Shown piece after piece: positions 8,954-19,539 of a stretch of 64,000 nucleotides of DNA (position 1 is the stretch's first letter; each line of letters begins with the position of its first letter). The notes beneath the pieces were generated by a model that was given only the letters and a program-made list of their open reading frames with translations, was not told the DNA's origin and did not search any database. The DNA comes from Ruminococcus sp. AF41-9 (GTDB lineage Bacteria; Bacillota; Clostridia; Lachnospirales; Lachnospiraceae): positions 1 through 64,000 of the forward strand of contig NZ_QUDO01000003.1 of the NCBI RefSeq assembly GCF_003477525.1, in the 5' to 3' direction. The position numbers and the translations under genes were made by a program.

Positions 8954-11655
8954 ATGTTGAAACATATTAAGTTTATTGATAATCATGGAATCTTTTGTGT
9001 GAACAGACCGGAAAATACCAGTTATCTTTATTTTCCTCTTGCATCAGAAGCAGGTCTGAAAAGTTCCGTCACACCAGTGCTTGGAGGTGACAGCAAAATT
9101 GATCAGGATACCTTCCTGCTGGAACCGGTCAGTTCCGAAAATCTTCATAACAATCGTTCTTCCAGAAATTTCTGGATCGTAAAAGAAGGACACATTCCTT
9201 ATTCAGTAACAGGTTCCTCTGCTCAGCAGGAAGCCGACCGTTTTACTGACAGGCAGGAAGACAGTGAACTAACCGCCGGATTCATGTGGCAGACTTTGAA
9301 AAGGACTTCCAGAGAACTTGGGCTCATCTCCACAGTTACTTCTTTTATCCCCAAAAGTGATAATGTGGAGATTATGTATGTGACAATTGAAAACCAGACA
9401 GATACTGTACAGAAATTTACTGCATATGGTGCAATTCCTGTTTACGGAAGAAGTGCAGATAACATTCGTGATCATCGAAATGTCACTTCCATGCTCCATC
9501 GTATCGAGACAACAGAACATGGAATCAACGTCTGCCCCACCATGTCATTTGACGAGCGTGGACATCAGCCAAATCATAAAATCTATTATGTAAATGGCTG
9601 TTCCGGAAAGGGAGAAAATCCGATTTCCTATTATCCGACTGTAGAAGATTTTATCGGAGAAGGTGGTACCTATACACATCCACGCACAGTATATGAAGGA
9701 TATAAAGGAGTTCCCGCACACAGTCTGGCAGCAGGAAAGGAAGCAATGGGTGCTTTCTGTTTCTCATCTTTCACACTGGCTCCAGGTGAAAAAACAGACT
9801 TTATTTTATTATCAGGTATTGCCGACAGTAAAGAAGAAATTGAAAATATTTTTGAAAAATACAATACTTCCGATAAAGTAAAAAATGCACTGGAAGAAAC
9901 CAGAATTTACTGGAAAAAACAGGTAAACGTTGACTTCCACACACAGGATCCTGACTTTGACAGTTATATGAAATGGGTAAGTTTCCAGCCATTCCTGCGC
10001 CGTTTATTTGGCTGTTCTTTCCTCCTCATCATGATTACGGACGTGGTGGACGCGGATGGCGTGATCTGTGGCAGGATTGTCTTTCTCTTCTGCTGATGAA
10101 TCCTCAGAATGTAGGTGCCATGATTGAAAAGAATTATGGCGGCGTACGTATTGATGGTACAAATGCTACTATTATCGGAGACGGTGACGGCAATTTTATC
10201 GCTGACAGAAACGGAATCGCACGTGTATGGATGGATCATGCACTCTGGCCGCTAATCACGACCAGTCTTTATATTAATCAGACCGGAGATATAGAGATCC
10301 TTAAGAAACAGGTTCCTTATTTTAAAGATGCACAAATCATGCGCGGCACAGAAATTGATACTCTCTGGAATGACGCATATGGAAATAAACAGCGCACCGA
10401 AGACGGTCAGGTATATACCGGAAGTGTTCTGGAGCACATTCTGATCCAGCAGCTTGCCGCTTTTTATGATGTAGGTGTTCATAATATTTACCGTCTCCGC
10501 GGAGCTGACTGGAACGATGCCCTGGATATGGCAGCAGAAAATGGTGAAAGTGTTGCCTTTACCTGTGCTTATGCGGGCAATCTCCACACTCTTGCTTCCA
10601 TATTACGCCTTATGGAATCTGCAGGCGAAACCAGTATCCCGCTGTCAGAGGAAATTGAAATCCTGCTGAACGACCAGACAGATATGTTTGACAGTGTATC
10701 TGAAAAGAAAAAGATTCTTACTGAATATGCCAAAAGCTGCAGGCATAACCTGAGTGGCAGAAAGAAAAACTTCTCTCTCTCCACACTTGCTGCCAACCTG
10801 ATCCAGAAATCCAATTGGCTGACAGATCATATCCGTTCACAGGAATGGATTGATGGCAAAGACAGCGAAGAAGGATGGTATAACAGCTATTACGATAATC
10901 ATGGAGAGGCAGTGGAAGGTTTCCACCATGAACAGGTGCGTATGATGCTCACGGGCCAGGTTTTCTCTATTATGGGAGATGTTGCCACTGATGCGCAGAT
11001 CAGAAAAATCGTAAAAAGCGCAGATCATTATCTTTACAGAAAAGAAATTGGCGGTTACCGCCTGAACACAGATTTTCAGGAACTGAAGTTTGATATGGGA
11101 CGTATGTTCGGTTTCGCTTATGGCGAAAAAGAAAACGGTGCTGTTTTCTCTCATATGGCAGTTATGTATGCAAATGCCTTATATCAGAGAGGCTTTGCAA
11201 AAGAAGGCTGGAAAGCATTGCGTTCTCTGTCTGATACAGCTCTCGACTTTGATACCAGCCATATTTACCCGGGAATTCCTGAATATTTCCGTTCAGACGG
11301 ACGTGGCATGTATCATTATCTGACAGGTGCTGCAAGCTGGTATCTTTTTACCATGATCACAGAGGTCTTTGGTGTTCGTGGAGTTTTCGGAAACCTTCTG
11401 GTTCATCCAAAACTTCTGGCAGAACAGTTCGATGAAGCAGGAACTGCTTCTGTCTCTGTTACTTTTGCAGGAAAACAGTTCCATGTTACCTACCGAAACA
11501 CAGACAGAAAAGATTATGGTTCTTATCATATCGCCGCTGCGGACTGCGACAAAACAGCAATAGAAATCGCAGAAGATTCCCATATTATGATCTCCAGAGA
11601 ATTTATTAACAACCTCTCTTCTGATCTTCATGAAATTACAGTAACACTTGCCTGA
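8954..11655 (+). CDS. GH94 disaccharide phosphorylase (cellobiose/laminaribiose type), frame broken by one missing base near 10023
   Basis: Splits a beta-linked glucose disaccharide with phosphate to glucose 1-phosphate plus glucose, saving ATP. The N-terminal beta-sandwich (YLYFPLASEAG, LLEPVSSENLHNNRSSRNFW) reads from 8954; the (alpha/alpha)6 catalytic barrel reads in another frame from about 10024 (PHHDYGRGGRGWRDLWQDC). One extra base at about 10023 joins them as SFLPHHDYGRGG and gives about 900 residues. The catalytic aspartate is in RGADWNDALD (codon at 10516). It is about 100 residues longer than the next gene's product and differs strongly at the N-terminus, so it probably acts on another linkage; laminaribiose-type enzymes have a similar length, but I cannot settle this by eye. 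Intact family motifs on both sides suggest a sequence error rather than decay. Confidence 0.85.
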
Positions 11656-11733
11656 AAACAATAGCTGCTCAGCCTCCATAAAAGCAGTTGACAGGCAGTT
11701 ATAAATATTGTTCTAACAGAAAGGATTTACTAT

Positions 11734-14145
11734 ATGAAATACGGATATTTTGACAATGAAAACCGAGAATACGTGATTACTAATCCGGCAACACCTGCAC
11801 CATGGGTAAACTATCTGGGTTCCCCGGAGTACGGTGCAATCATTTCCAATAATGCAGGGGGCTACAGTTTTGCAAAATCCGGTGCAAACGGACGTATCCT
11901 GCGCTATGTTTTTAATAACTTTGACCAGCCGGGACGTTACATTTACATTCGCGATGACAGATCATCAGACTTCTGGTCTGCATCCTGGCAGCCTGTAGGC
12001 AAAGATCTGGCTCAGTATAAGAGCGAATGCCGTCACGGAATCGGTTATACAAAAATTTCTGCCGACTACAGCGATATTCACTCAGAAGCCCTTTACTATG
12101 TTCCTCTTGGAAAAAGTTATGAAGTATGGGCATTATCTGTGACCAATCATTCTGATCACGAAAGGAACCTGACTCTCAGCGGATATGCAGAGTTTACCAA
12201 CCACAGCAATTACGAACAGGATCAGGTTAATTTACAGTACTCTCTTTTTATTTCTCGTACACTGTTCGAAGGAAACAGAATTACTCAGCAGATTCATGGA
12301 AATCTTGATGCAATTCCTGAAAATGAGAACGTAGATGAGAAAAATGTGACAGAACGTTTCTTTGGACTTGCAGGTGCTGAGGTTTCTTCTTACTGTGGGG
12401 ACAAAAATGAATTTCTCGGAAGTTACCATGGATATGGAAACCCTGAAGGTATTGTCTGTGGTGATCTTGGTGATAAGACAAGCTATAATGAAAACTCCTG
12501 TGGTGCTCTCTCCTGCAAAATAACTCTTAAAGCAGGTGAAACCAGAACAATTGCTTTTCTTCTTGGAATGAAACCGTCATCTGAAGCTGCTGAAGTAATC
12601 AGATGTTACGAAAATCCGGCTCCAACTGTAGCAGAAGAACTGGAAGCATTAAAAGCTGACTGGAACAGTAAGCTTGATAATCTTAAAGTCAGCACTCCAA
12701 GTCCGGAATTTGATACTATGATTAATACCTGGAACGCATACAACTGTTTTATGACTTTCATCTGGTCCCGTGCAGCTTCCTTCATTTACTGTGGACTCAG
12801 AAATGGATACGGATACAGAGATACTGTACAGGATATTCAGGGAATCATCCATCTGGCACCGGAAATGGCACTGGAAAAGATTCGTTTCATGCTGTCTGCG
12901 CAGGTAAATAACGGTGGCGGACTCCCTCTTGTCAAGTTTACTCACACACCTGGAAAAGAAGATACTCCGGATGATGCTTCTTATGTACAGGAAACCGGTC
13001 ATCCGGCTTACCGTGCAGATGATGCATTATGGCTTTTCCCAACTGTATATAAATATATTTCAGAAACCGGAAACACTGCTTTTCTTGATGAAGTGATTCC
13101 TTTTGCCAACAAAGATGAAGCTACTGTATATGAACATCTGAAACGTGCAGTTGCCTTCTCCCTTGATCACCTTGGACCGCACGGAATGCCCGCCGGACTT
13201 TATGCAGACTGGAATGACTGTCTCCGTCTGGGTGCAAACGGAGAATCTTCTTTTGTTGCTTTACAGTTCTATTATGCAATGACAATCCTGAAAATCTTTG
13301 CCGAATATAAAAAAGATACAGAATATGTACAGTATCTTGAAGAAACTCAGAAAGCATTTGGCGAAAAAGTTCAGGAACTGTGCTGGGATAACGACCGCTT
13401 CGTACGTGGTTATACAGAATCAGGAGAAAGGATCGGTGAAGCTGCTGCTCCTGAAGCAAATATGTGGCTGAATCCTCAGAGCTGGGCAGTCATCAGTGGT
13501 CTTGCTACCCCTGAACAGGGAGACGCTGCACTGAAGAATGTATACGAACGTCTAAACACAAAATATGGTGCGATCCTTATGGATCCGCCTTATCATGCAC
13601 ATGCTTTCGATGGTGCACTGGCAGTTATCTATAATCAGGGTACCAAAGAAAACTCCGGTATTTTCTCCCAATCCCAGGGCTGGCTGATTCTTGCTGAAGC
13701 ACTCCGCGGTCATGGAGAACGTGCTTTTACCTATTTTATGGAAAATTCTCCTGCTGCGCAGAATGACTGTGCCGAAATCCGTCGTCTTGAGCCATACTGC
13801 TATGGTCAGTTTACAGAGGGAAAAGCAAGCAAACACTTTGGACGCTCTCATGTTCACTGGCTGACAGGAACTGCTTCTACTGTAATGGTAGGATGTGTGG
13901 AAGGTATCCTCGGACTTCGCCCTGATCTTGAAGGACTTCGACTGTCTCCTTCTGTGCCAAAAAGCTGGAAACACTTTGAGATTGAGAAAGTTTTCCGTGG
14001 AAAACAGCTTCATATCTCTGTAGAAAATCCAGACGAAAAAGAATCTGGCTGTTGCAGTCTGGTTCTTAACGGACAGAAATTAGCAGATAATTATATCCCT
14101 GAAAAACTTCTTCAGGATAAGAACGAAGTCATATTAACTCTTTAA
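11734..14145 (+). CDS. Cellobiose phosphorylase (GH94)
   Basis: An 803-residue enzyme that converts cellobiose and phosphate to glucose 1-phosphate and glucose in the cytoplasm. The start MKYGYFDNENREYVIT and the segment PWVNYLGSPEYGAIISNNAGGYSF are typical of true cellobiose phosphorylases. The catalytic acid is Asp495 in YADWNDCL, close to the known position (490) in the Cellvibrio gilvus enzyme. Phosphate-site motifs include GYGYRDTVQD and SHVHWLTGTAS. Length is normal. It lies 78 bases after the first GH94 gene with its own GAAAGGA site, most likely in one operon, and ends at a strong terminator. Confidence 0.93.
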   Translation: MKYGYFDNENREYVITNPATPAPWVNYLGSPEYGAIISNNAGGYSFAKSGANGRILRYVFNNFDQPGRYIYIRDDRSSDFWSASWQPVGKDLAQYKSECRHGIGYTKISADYSDIHSEALYYVPLGKSYEVWALSVTNHSDHERNLTLSGYAEFTNHSNYEQDQVNLQYSLFISRTLFEGNRITQQIHGNLDAIPENENVDEKNVTERFFGLAGAEVSSYCGDKNEFLGSYHGYGNPEGIVCGDLGDKTSYNENSCGALSCKITLKAGETRTIAFLLGMKPSSEAAEVIRCYENPAPTVAEELEALKADWNSKLDNLKVSTPSPEFDTMINTWNAYNCFMTFIWSRAASFIYCGLRNGYGYRDTVQDIQGIIHLAPEMALEKIRFMLSAQVNNGGGLPLVKFTHTPGKEDTPDDASYVQETGHPAYRADDALWLFPTVYKYISETGNTAFLDEVIPFANKDEATVYEHLKRAVAFSLDHLGPHGMPAGLYADWNDCLRLGANGESSFVALQFYYAMTILKIFAEYKKDTEYVQYLEETQKAFGEKVQELCWDNDRFVRGYTESGERIGEAAAPEANMWLNPQSWAVISGLATPEQGDAALKNVYERLNTKYGAILMDPPYHAHAFDGALAVIYNQGTKENSGIFSQSQGWLILAEALRGHGERAFTYFMENSPAAQNDCAEIRRLEPYCYGQFTEGKASKHFGRSHVHWLTGTASTVMVGCVEGILGLRPDLEGLRLSPSVPKSWKHFEIEKVFRGKQLHISVENPDEKESGCCSLVLNGQKLADNYIPEKLLQDKNEVILTL

Positions 14146-14170
14146 TCCCCCGATATTACCAGATGAAAAT

Positions 14171-14218
14171 AAGCGGCCGGCTTACAGGAAATTTATATTC
14201 CCTGTAAGCTAGCCGCTT
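14171..14218. terminator. Bidirectional terminator between GH94 and AraC genes
   Basis: A long stem, AAGCGGCCGGCTTACAGG against CCTGTAAGCTAGCCGCTT with one internal mismatch, around an AAATTTATATT-like loop. TTGTTTT follows on the plus strand and A-rich sequence precedes it, so it can stop both convergent transcripts. Confidence 0.85.
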
Positions 14219-14242
14219 GTTTTACTTATCTTAATATTTTGA

Positions 14243-15040
14243 TTAATCCTGTTCTTTTTTCAGTTCCGACTCTGATGCGACACAAAGTTCTTTTTCTATA
14301 TCCCAGTGTATCATATAATGTTCATCCCTGTATTTGCCCGGTGTCATTCCCGTAACTTCCCGAAACTGCTGGATGAAATGACTCTGGGAAGAAAAGGAAA
14401 GACGGTTTGCAATCTCAATGATCGAATAATCACTGTACTGCAAAAGATTTTTCGCCATTTCTATCTTCTGTCTGCGGATATAGGCACTGACCGATATTCC
14501 TGTTTCTTTTTTAAATAATCTGGAGAGATAGCTCGCAGATACTCCAAGTGAATCTGCAAGATCTTCTATTGTAATTCGTTCTTTGATATGAGAATAAATG
14601 TATTCTTTACTTGCGTTGATATGTTTAGAATAAGTGTTGTCTCTGAAATATCTGCGCATTTTTTCAGTATAATCCATCACCATCTCATCATGAAGGCTCT
14701 GAACCTCTTCTACTGTATAAATGCCATCCAGCTTTTGAATATAAAAATCACTCAAGCGAAATGCCTGTTCCATCTCCATTCCATTTTGTTTACAGAGTCT
14801 GGTTATCATTGCGGTAGTGATAACAAAATGATATTTCATATTTGTGACCGCATTCTTTGACAGTACTCCCACACCATCACACTCTGTAAATCTCTGCCGT
14901 TCACAATTCTTCTTAACAGTTTTTATATCTCCACTTGCAACTGCACGATAGAACAATAATTCCTCTGTCGGTTCTCTGTGCTTAATTTCATCAAACTCAT
15001 CTTCCGCCTCAAAAAGAAGCCATTCGTTCTGATAACTCAT
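14243..15040 (-). CDS. AraC-family transcriptional regulator
   Basis: A 265-residue regulator. The N-terminal part (about 1-150) is not a cupin but the helical type common in Firmicute AraC proteins (LFYRAVASGDIKTVKKNCE, MKYHFVITTAMITRLC). The C-terminal tandem helix-turn-helix is complete (ITIEDLADSLGVSASYLSRLFKKETG and YSIIEIANRLSFSSQSHFIQQFREVTG). An AGGAGAG site precedes the start. It begins 9 bases after the YkgJ-type gene, so it is the last gene of a minus-strand operon that converges on the phosphorylase genes. Control of the glucan locus is likely by position but not shown. Confidence 0.88.
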   Translation of the reverse strand: MSYQNEWLLFEAEDEFDEIKHREPTEELLFYRAVASGDIKTVKKNCERQRFTECDGVGVLSKNAVTNMKYHFVITTAMITRLCKQNGMEMEQAFRLSDFYIQKLDGIYTVEEVQSLHDEMVMDYTEKMRRYFRDNTYSKHINASKEYIYSHIKERITIEDLADSLGVSASYLSRLFKKETGISVSAYIRRQKIEMAKNLLQYSDYSIIEIANRLSFSSQSHFIQQFREVTGMTPGKYRDEHYMIHWDIEKELCVASESELKKEQD

Positions 15041-15049
15041 ATGTCTCTC

Positions 15050-15718
15050 CTACGCCAGTGCCAGCAATTCTTTTCCTTCTTTCAGTCTCTCATAAAACTG
15101 TATGTAGAAATCCTGATTTTGATCATATGGTTTGAGATAGAATCTGTTCACCACAAAGAGGTTCAGATTTCTAATCAGGTCTGAATCCTCAGCATTGTAC
15201 AGTACTTCCTGTACATCCAGCAGAAAATAATGCCAGTCATTTACAAATTTCTCATATTTTTTCAGATCCGGTGTGTCCACCCATTTTTTTACCTTGATCT
15301 TACTTCTGTTTGTTTTGGGACATTCATGGATCTGAAGAATATATTTAAATCCCCCGTCTTCATAAAGTCTTCCCAGAGGAAACAGCCTGCAGAAGCCTGG
15401 TCTGACAGCATGAATACTGCAGCGGCCCTCTTTATTCAGAAATACGCATTGTTCTTTTTCACCTGTCATCCGGAGATGAGGCAGGATATTTCCGTCTGAT
15501 ACTCCCAGTTCCAGACATTCCTGCAGAAGCTGTTCCACTGGCTTCTTAAGTCCCACAGATAATCTGTGTACATCATATGGATCCAGGATCACAGAATCTC
15601 CCATTCCCTGACAGCAGTCACAGCATCCCTCACAGTCGTGACAGTCTGCCTTTGCCATGTCATTGGAATCATATAACTTTCCGTCGGAAATCTCTTCCAG
15701 TGTCTGTTCTCTTCGCAT
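15050..15718 (-). CDS. YkgJ-family cysteine-cluster protein
   Basis: A 222-residue protein with a metal-binding cysteine cluster (CHDCEGCCDCC at about residues 26-36, then CVFL..EGRCSIHAVRPGFCRLFP). The family is annotated as zinc- or iron-chelating; the role is unknown. Its pattern is related to that of the FliB-like protein at 1.3 kb. Its ATG overlaps the stop codon of the DUF6483 gene (at 15718), so translation is probably coupled, and the AraC gene follows 9 bases later. Confidence 0.85.
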   Translation of the reverse strand: MRREQTLEEISDGKLYDSNDMAKADCHDCEGCCDCCQGMGDSVILDPYDVHRLSVGLKKPVEQLLQECLELGVSDGNILPHLRMTGEKEQCVFLNKEGRCSIHAVRPGFCRLFPLGRLYEDGGFKYILQIHECPKTNRSKIKVKKWVDTPDLKKYEKFVNDWHYFLLDVQEVLYNAEDSDLIRNLNLFVVNRFYLKPYDQNQDFYIQFYERLKEGKELLALA

Positions 15719-16094
15719 CAGAAAGCCTCCAGTCCTGTAACGCCCCAGTCTGAAGCAAGATCTTTCATACCTTCCAGAACTTCCTCCCTTGAATATCCGT
15801 TATCATCCAGGAAATCTCCATCCATATCATTCAGATACAAATAAAAGGTCAGTGCCAGCTCCAGATAATCTACATCGTCTTCAACCATACCCATGTATAA
15901 TTCGTTCTCTGCTTCATTAATCTTTCCTTCTTCTGCCAGTTTCATAATAATTGAAAAAAGCTTATCTGCCTCTGTGTAATCTTCCTCATTTTCAGGAAGT
16001 CTGTAATCCGGCTGCTGCTCATGAAGCAGAAGCTTTGCGATCAGTCTTCCTACATCCTGATATTTCTTATCATATGATCATCCTGTACTGCCAT
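15718..16094 (-). CDS. DUF6483-family protein, frame broken by one missing base near 16065
   Basis: A small acidic protein of unknown function. An in-frame ATG further downstream (15945) gives 75 residues, but homologous-looking sequence continues upstream: KYQDVGRLIAKLLLHEQQ and DYRLPENEEDYTEADKLF, reaching MAVQDDHMI at 16094 if one A is added in the run near 16063-16068. The restored 125 residues match the usual family length and layout (short helix, LIAKLLL, acidic linker, then EEGKINEAENELY). It starts 27 bases after the topoisomerase gene and overlaps the YkgJ gene by one base, so it belongs to that run of minus-strand genes. Confidence 0.72.
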
Positions 16095-16120
16095 AATGTT
16101 ATCTTCCCTTCTTTATTTAA

Positions 16121-18330
16121 TCATTCCAGTTTTAATCCTGCCAGTGCCTGTGCAAATGCATTATTCACCGGCTCTTTGGCTTCTTTCTGCTGCTGTCTCA
16201 TGTATTTCTGGACATCGCGTTTGTTGACTCCTGCGCCTTCTTTTTCTCGTCTTGCCTGGAAAGCAGAAAGTTTTTCTTTATATCCGCAGGCACAGATAAA
16301 GGTTTCCTCTTTGCCTTTGACGTACATTTCCATACGTTTGTGGCATTTCGGACAGCGGGCGTTGGTTGTTCTGGAGACTGTTTCTCTGTATCCACATTCT
16401 CTGTCCTGACATACCAGCATCTTTGCATTCTTTCCGTTCACGGCAAGTAATTTCTTGCCGCAGTTCGGACAGATTTTATTTGTGAGATTGTCATGGCGGA
16501 AAGTTCCCTGTCCGGTTTTGATCTCATCGACAATATCACAGGTATAGTTTCTGATCTCCTTCAGGAAGGTTTCCTGTTTCATTTCTCCTTTTGCGATATT
16601 TCCAAGTTTCATTTCCCAGTCTGCTGTCAGTTCCGGTTTGCGCAGTTCTTCCGGTACCAGTTCCAGAAGCTGTTTTGCTTTGGAAGTCAGATGGATTTCA
16701 TTTCCTTTTTTCTCCATCAGGAAACTGTTGAAAAGTTTCTCAATAATATCAGCTCTTGTCGCAACTGTGCCAAGACCACCTGTCTCGCCAAGAGTCTTGA
16801 CTGCTTTTGCGTCATGGCTTTCCATAAAGCGTACCGGATTCTCCATGGCTGCAAGCAGGGTCGCCTCCGTAAATCTTGCAGGCGGTTTTGTTTTTCCTGT
16901 GTTTACAGTTACGTTGTCTATATGCAGCTTCTCACCCATTTTCATCTGTGGAAGTTTCTGATCTTTTAAACTCCGGGCATTATCATTATCTGCATCGTCT
17001 TCGTCTACATCTTCTGTTTCCGTATTTTCGTACACTTCTTTCCATCCGGCACTTTTTACCACTTTACCGCTGGCTGCAAAACATTCACCTGCTGCCGTTC
17101 CTTCCATGCTTACCTGTTCGTAAATAAACGGCGGATACAGTACGCTCAGGAATCTGCGGACTACCATATCATAAATTTTACGTTCTTCATTTGTCATATG
17201 CTCAAGCTGCACAAACTGCTCTGTGGGAATGATCGCATGATGATCACTGACCTTTTTATCGTCCACAAAGCTTCCGTTTGCGCGAACCGGCTGATTGAGC
17301 AGGGCACCTGCCAGTTTCCTGTAAGGACCCACTGCACAGGCTTTCAGTCTCTCTTTGATCGTCGGAACAATGTCTTTGCCAATATATCTGGAATCTGTTC
17401 TCGGGTAGGTAAGCACTTTATGATTCTCATACAGACGCTGCATGATGTTTAATGTCTGCTTCGCAGAATATCCATATCTCTGGTTTGCTTCTCTCTGCAA
17501 AGTAGTCAGGTCATATAAGCCCGGTGCAAAGGATTTCTTCTCTTTGCTTGTCACAGAAGTGATTTCCAGGGTATGATTACGGACAGCGGAAGAAATTTCT
17601 TCTACTCTTTCTTTATGAAACGTTCGGAAACTCTTGCTTTTCGGTTCTTTCCATGTCCAGGTGACTTCTCCGGCTTTCAGGGTGATCCCATAATATTCTT
17701 TTGGTTTGAATGCCCAGATCTCTTCTTCTCTTTTGGCGATCATGGCAAGAGTCGGGGTCTGTACACGACCGCAGGAGAGTTGGGCGTTATATTTGCAGGT
17801 CAGTGCTCTGGTGCCGTTCATTCCGACCAGCCAGTCTGCTTCTGCTCTTGCCACTGCTGCTCTGTACAGGTTATCGTACTCATGTCCGTTTTTCAGATTT
17901 GCAAATCCTTCTTTGATCGCTTTGTCTGTGACGGAAGAGATCCACAGTCTGCGGATTGGTTTATGGCAGTCTGCCTTGTCAAGAATCCAGCGGGCTACCA
18001 GTTCTCCTTCACGTCCGGCGTCTGTAGCAATGACGACATCTTTGATGTCTTTTCTGTAAAGCTGTGTTTTTACTGCATTGTACTGTTTACCGGTCTGTCG
18101 GATCACCACCAGTTTCATTTTATCCGGCATCATCGGAAGGGTGGACATTTCCCATTTGGTATATTTTCTGTCATATTCTTCCGGATCTGCCAGTGTGACC
18201 AGATGTCCCAGTGCCCAGGTCACCACATATTCTTTTCCTTCCAGTGTTCCATTGCCTTTCTGGTTACAGTGAAGTACCCTGCAATGTCTCTGGCAACGGA
18301 AGGTTTCTCTGCTATTACTAATGATTTCAT
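16121..18330 (-). CDS. topB: DNA topoisomerase III, frame broken by one missing base near 18280
   Basis: Type IA topoisomerase that passes single DNA strands and resolves linked daughter chromosomes. The N-terminus MKSLVIAEKPSVARDIA (from 18330) is the Toprim start, but the frame breaks right after it; one added base at about 18280 yields [29 protein letters not shown] and a 736-residue protein. Visible motifs are the Toprim acidic triad region (ATDAGREGEL), the catalytic tyrosine in LTYPRTDSRYIG, and two C-terminal zinc ribbons (CPNCGKK...CQDREC and CPKCHKR...CAC). As written, only a product starting internally at 18226 could be made, lacking the first Toprim strand. Likely a sequence error. 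Confidence 0.9.
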
Positions 18331-18361
18331 AAATAAAATAACTCCTTATAAAAATCTACAG

Positions 18362-18404
18362 CCAGGGTTTTATAGAATTTCCATGTTTCTATAATAGCCC
18401 TGAC
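18362..18404 (-). terminator. Probable terminator after the response regulator gene
   Basis: An imperfect stem (CAGGGCTATTATAGAA against TTCTATAAAACCCTG on the minus strand, short loop ACATGGAA). It lies between the response regulator end (18541) and the topoisomerase start, so it would end the regulator transcript. No long T run. Confidence 0.5.
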
Positions 18405-18540
18405 CGTTGATCTTTCGTAACTGTTCAGTCAAAATGTCCCGCCAAATGGCAGACTGTTGAACTGTTACATTTTTTTCTTATAAAAGTATAGCATAGATAC
18501 CTGTCTGATTCCAGTAATTCTTACAGTAATTTGTTACTGT

Positions 18541-19209
18541 TTACTTCATATCAATTTTGTATCCTACCCCACGTACTGTTTCCACAAGTTCTCCCGCGCT
18601 TCCCAGTTTTTGTCTTAATGTCCGGATATGTACATCGACCGTCCGGCTTTCTCCATCGAACTCGTAACCCCATACCTGATTGAGAAGCTGGGTTCTGGAG
18701 AGAACTGTTCCACTGTTTTTCAGAAGGAGGCATAAGACTTCATATTCTTTTAAGGTAAGATTTACATTCTGTTTATCTACGGTTGCAATGTGTCTGGCAG
18801 GACATACATACAGGTTTCCGATCTGGTATTCCTCAGCACCTTCATCTTCTGTTCTTCTGAGTAACGCACGGATTCTGGAAATCAGTTCCATCATACGGAA
18901 TGGTTTGGGGATATAGTCATCTGCACCGCTGTCCAGACCGATTACGGTATCATATTCGCTGCCTTTTGCTGTAAGCATGATGATCGGAAGTTTACGGATA
19001 TCCGGGCGCATACGGAGCTTTTTGAGAATAGAGATCCCATCTTCCTCCGGGAGCATAACGTCCAGCAGCAGCAGTGCGGGATATTCTTTTTCCAGTGCTT
19101 TCCAGAACATGGATGGACGCTCAAATCCCTGTGCCTCAAATCCCTGGCTTTTCAGTGTATAAATTACCAGCTCGCGGATACTCTCATCATCTTCTACTAA
19201 ATATATCAT
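18541..19209 (-). CDS. OmpR/PhoB-family response regulator, no kinase next to it
   Basis: A 222-residue two-component regulator. The receiver domain (1-115) has the phosphorylation site in LLLLDVMLPEEDG, the conserved Thr/Lys switch positions (IMLTAKG, YIPKPF) and the acidic pocket near the start (LVEDDES). The C-terminal winged helix (about 130-220) contains LTLKEYEVLCLLLKN and SRTVDVHIRTLRQKLG. No histidine kinase gene is adjacent, so its partner is encoded elsewhere. Upstream on its coding strand is a long purine-rich tract that may affect its expression. Confidence 0.92.
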   Translation of the reverse strand: MIYLVEDDESIRELVIYTLKSQGFEAQGFERPSMFWKALEKEYPALLLLDVMLPEEDGISILKKLRMRPDIRKLPIIMLTAKGSEYDTVIGLDSGADDYIPKPFRMMELISRIRALLRRTEDEGAEEYQIGNLYVCPARHIATVDKQNVNLTLKEYEVLCLLLKNSGTVLSRTQLLNQVWGYEFDGESRTVDVHIRTLRQKLGSAGELVETVRGVGYKIDMK

Positions 19210-19339
19210 GTTTTTCTCTTCCTTTTTCTCTTATTTTTTTATTTTTTCTTTCACTATTTCTTTTCGTTTTATTTCTTTTACTTCTTTCACTTTTGCTTCT
19301 TGCACCTTTATTTCTTTTTCCTTTACCGTTTGTTTTCAT
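19187..19339 (-). CDS. Possible small basic protein overlapping the regulator start
   Basis: A 50-codon frame (MKTNGKGKRNKGARSKSERS onwards) that is almost wholly Lys, Arg, Asn, Ser and Glu and overlaps the response regulator start by 23 bases. It is produced by an almost pure purine tract on the minus strand (about 19210-19345). No well-placed ribosome site is seen (AGGAG lies about 17 bases upstream). It could be a translated leader peptide, but base composition alone can create such a frame, so I hold this loosely. Confidence 0.25.
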   Translation of the reverse strand: MKTNGKGKRNKGARSKSERSKRNKTKRNSERKNKKIREKGREKHDIFSRR

Positions 19340-19539
19340 AAACTTACGTTTTCTCTCTCCTGCTGCCACAGGAAAAGGAATTATTGATGTAACAGGTTCA
19401 GTATAAGGGGGTGCCGTTAAATCTTTCGCATTCTTTGTGTTAAAAGTTTGTAAAATACCACGGATTTTTGTTCTTTTCTTTATGAAAATTTTATATTATT
19501 TCCTGTAAAATTTATTTGTAAAAGAATTTGAGAGGTGAT

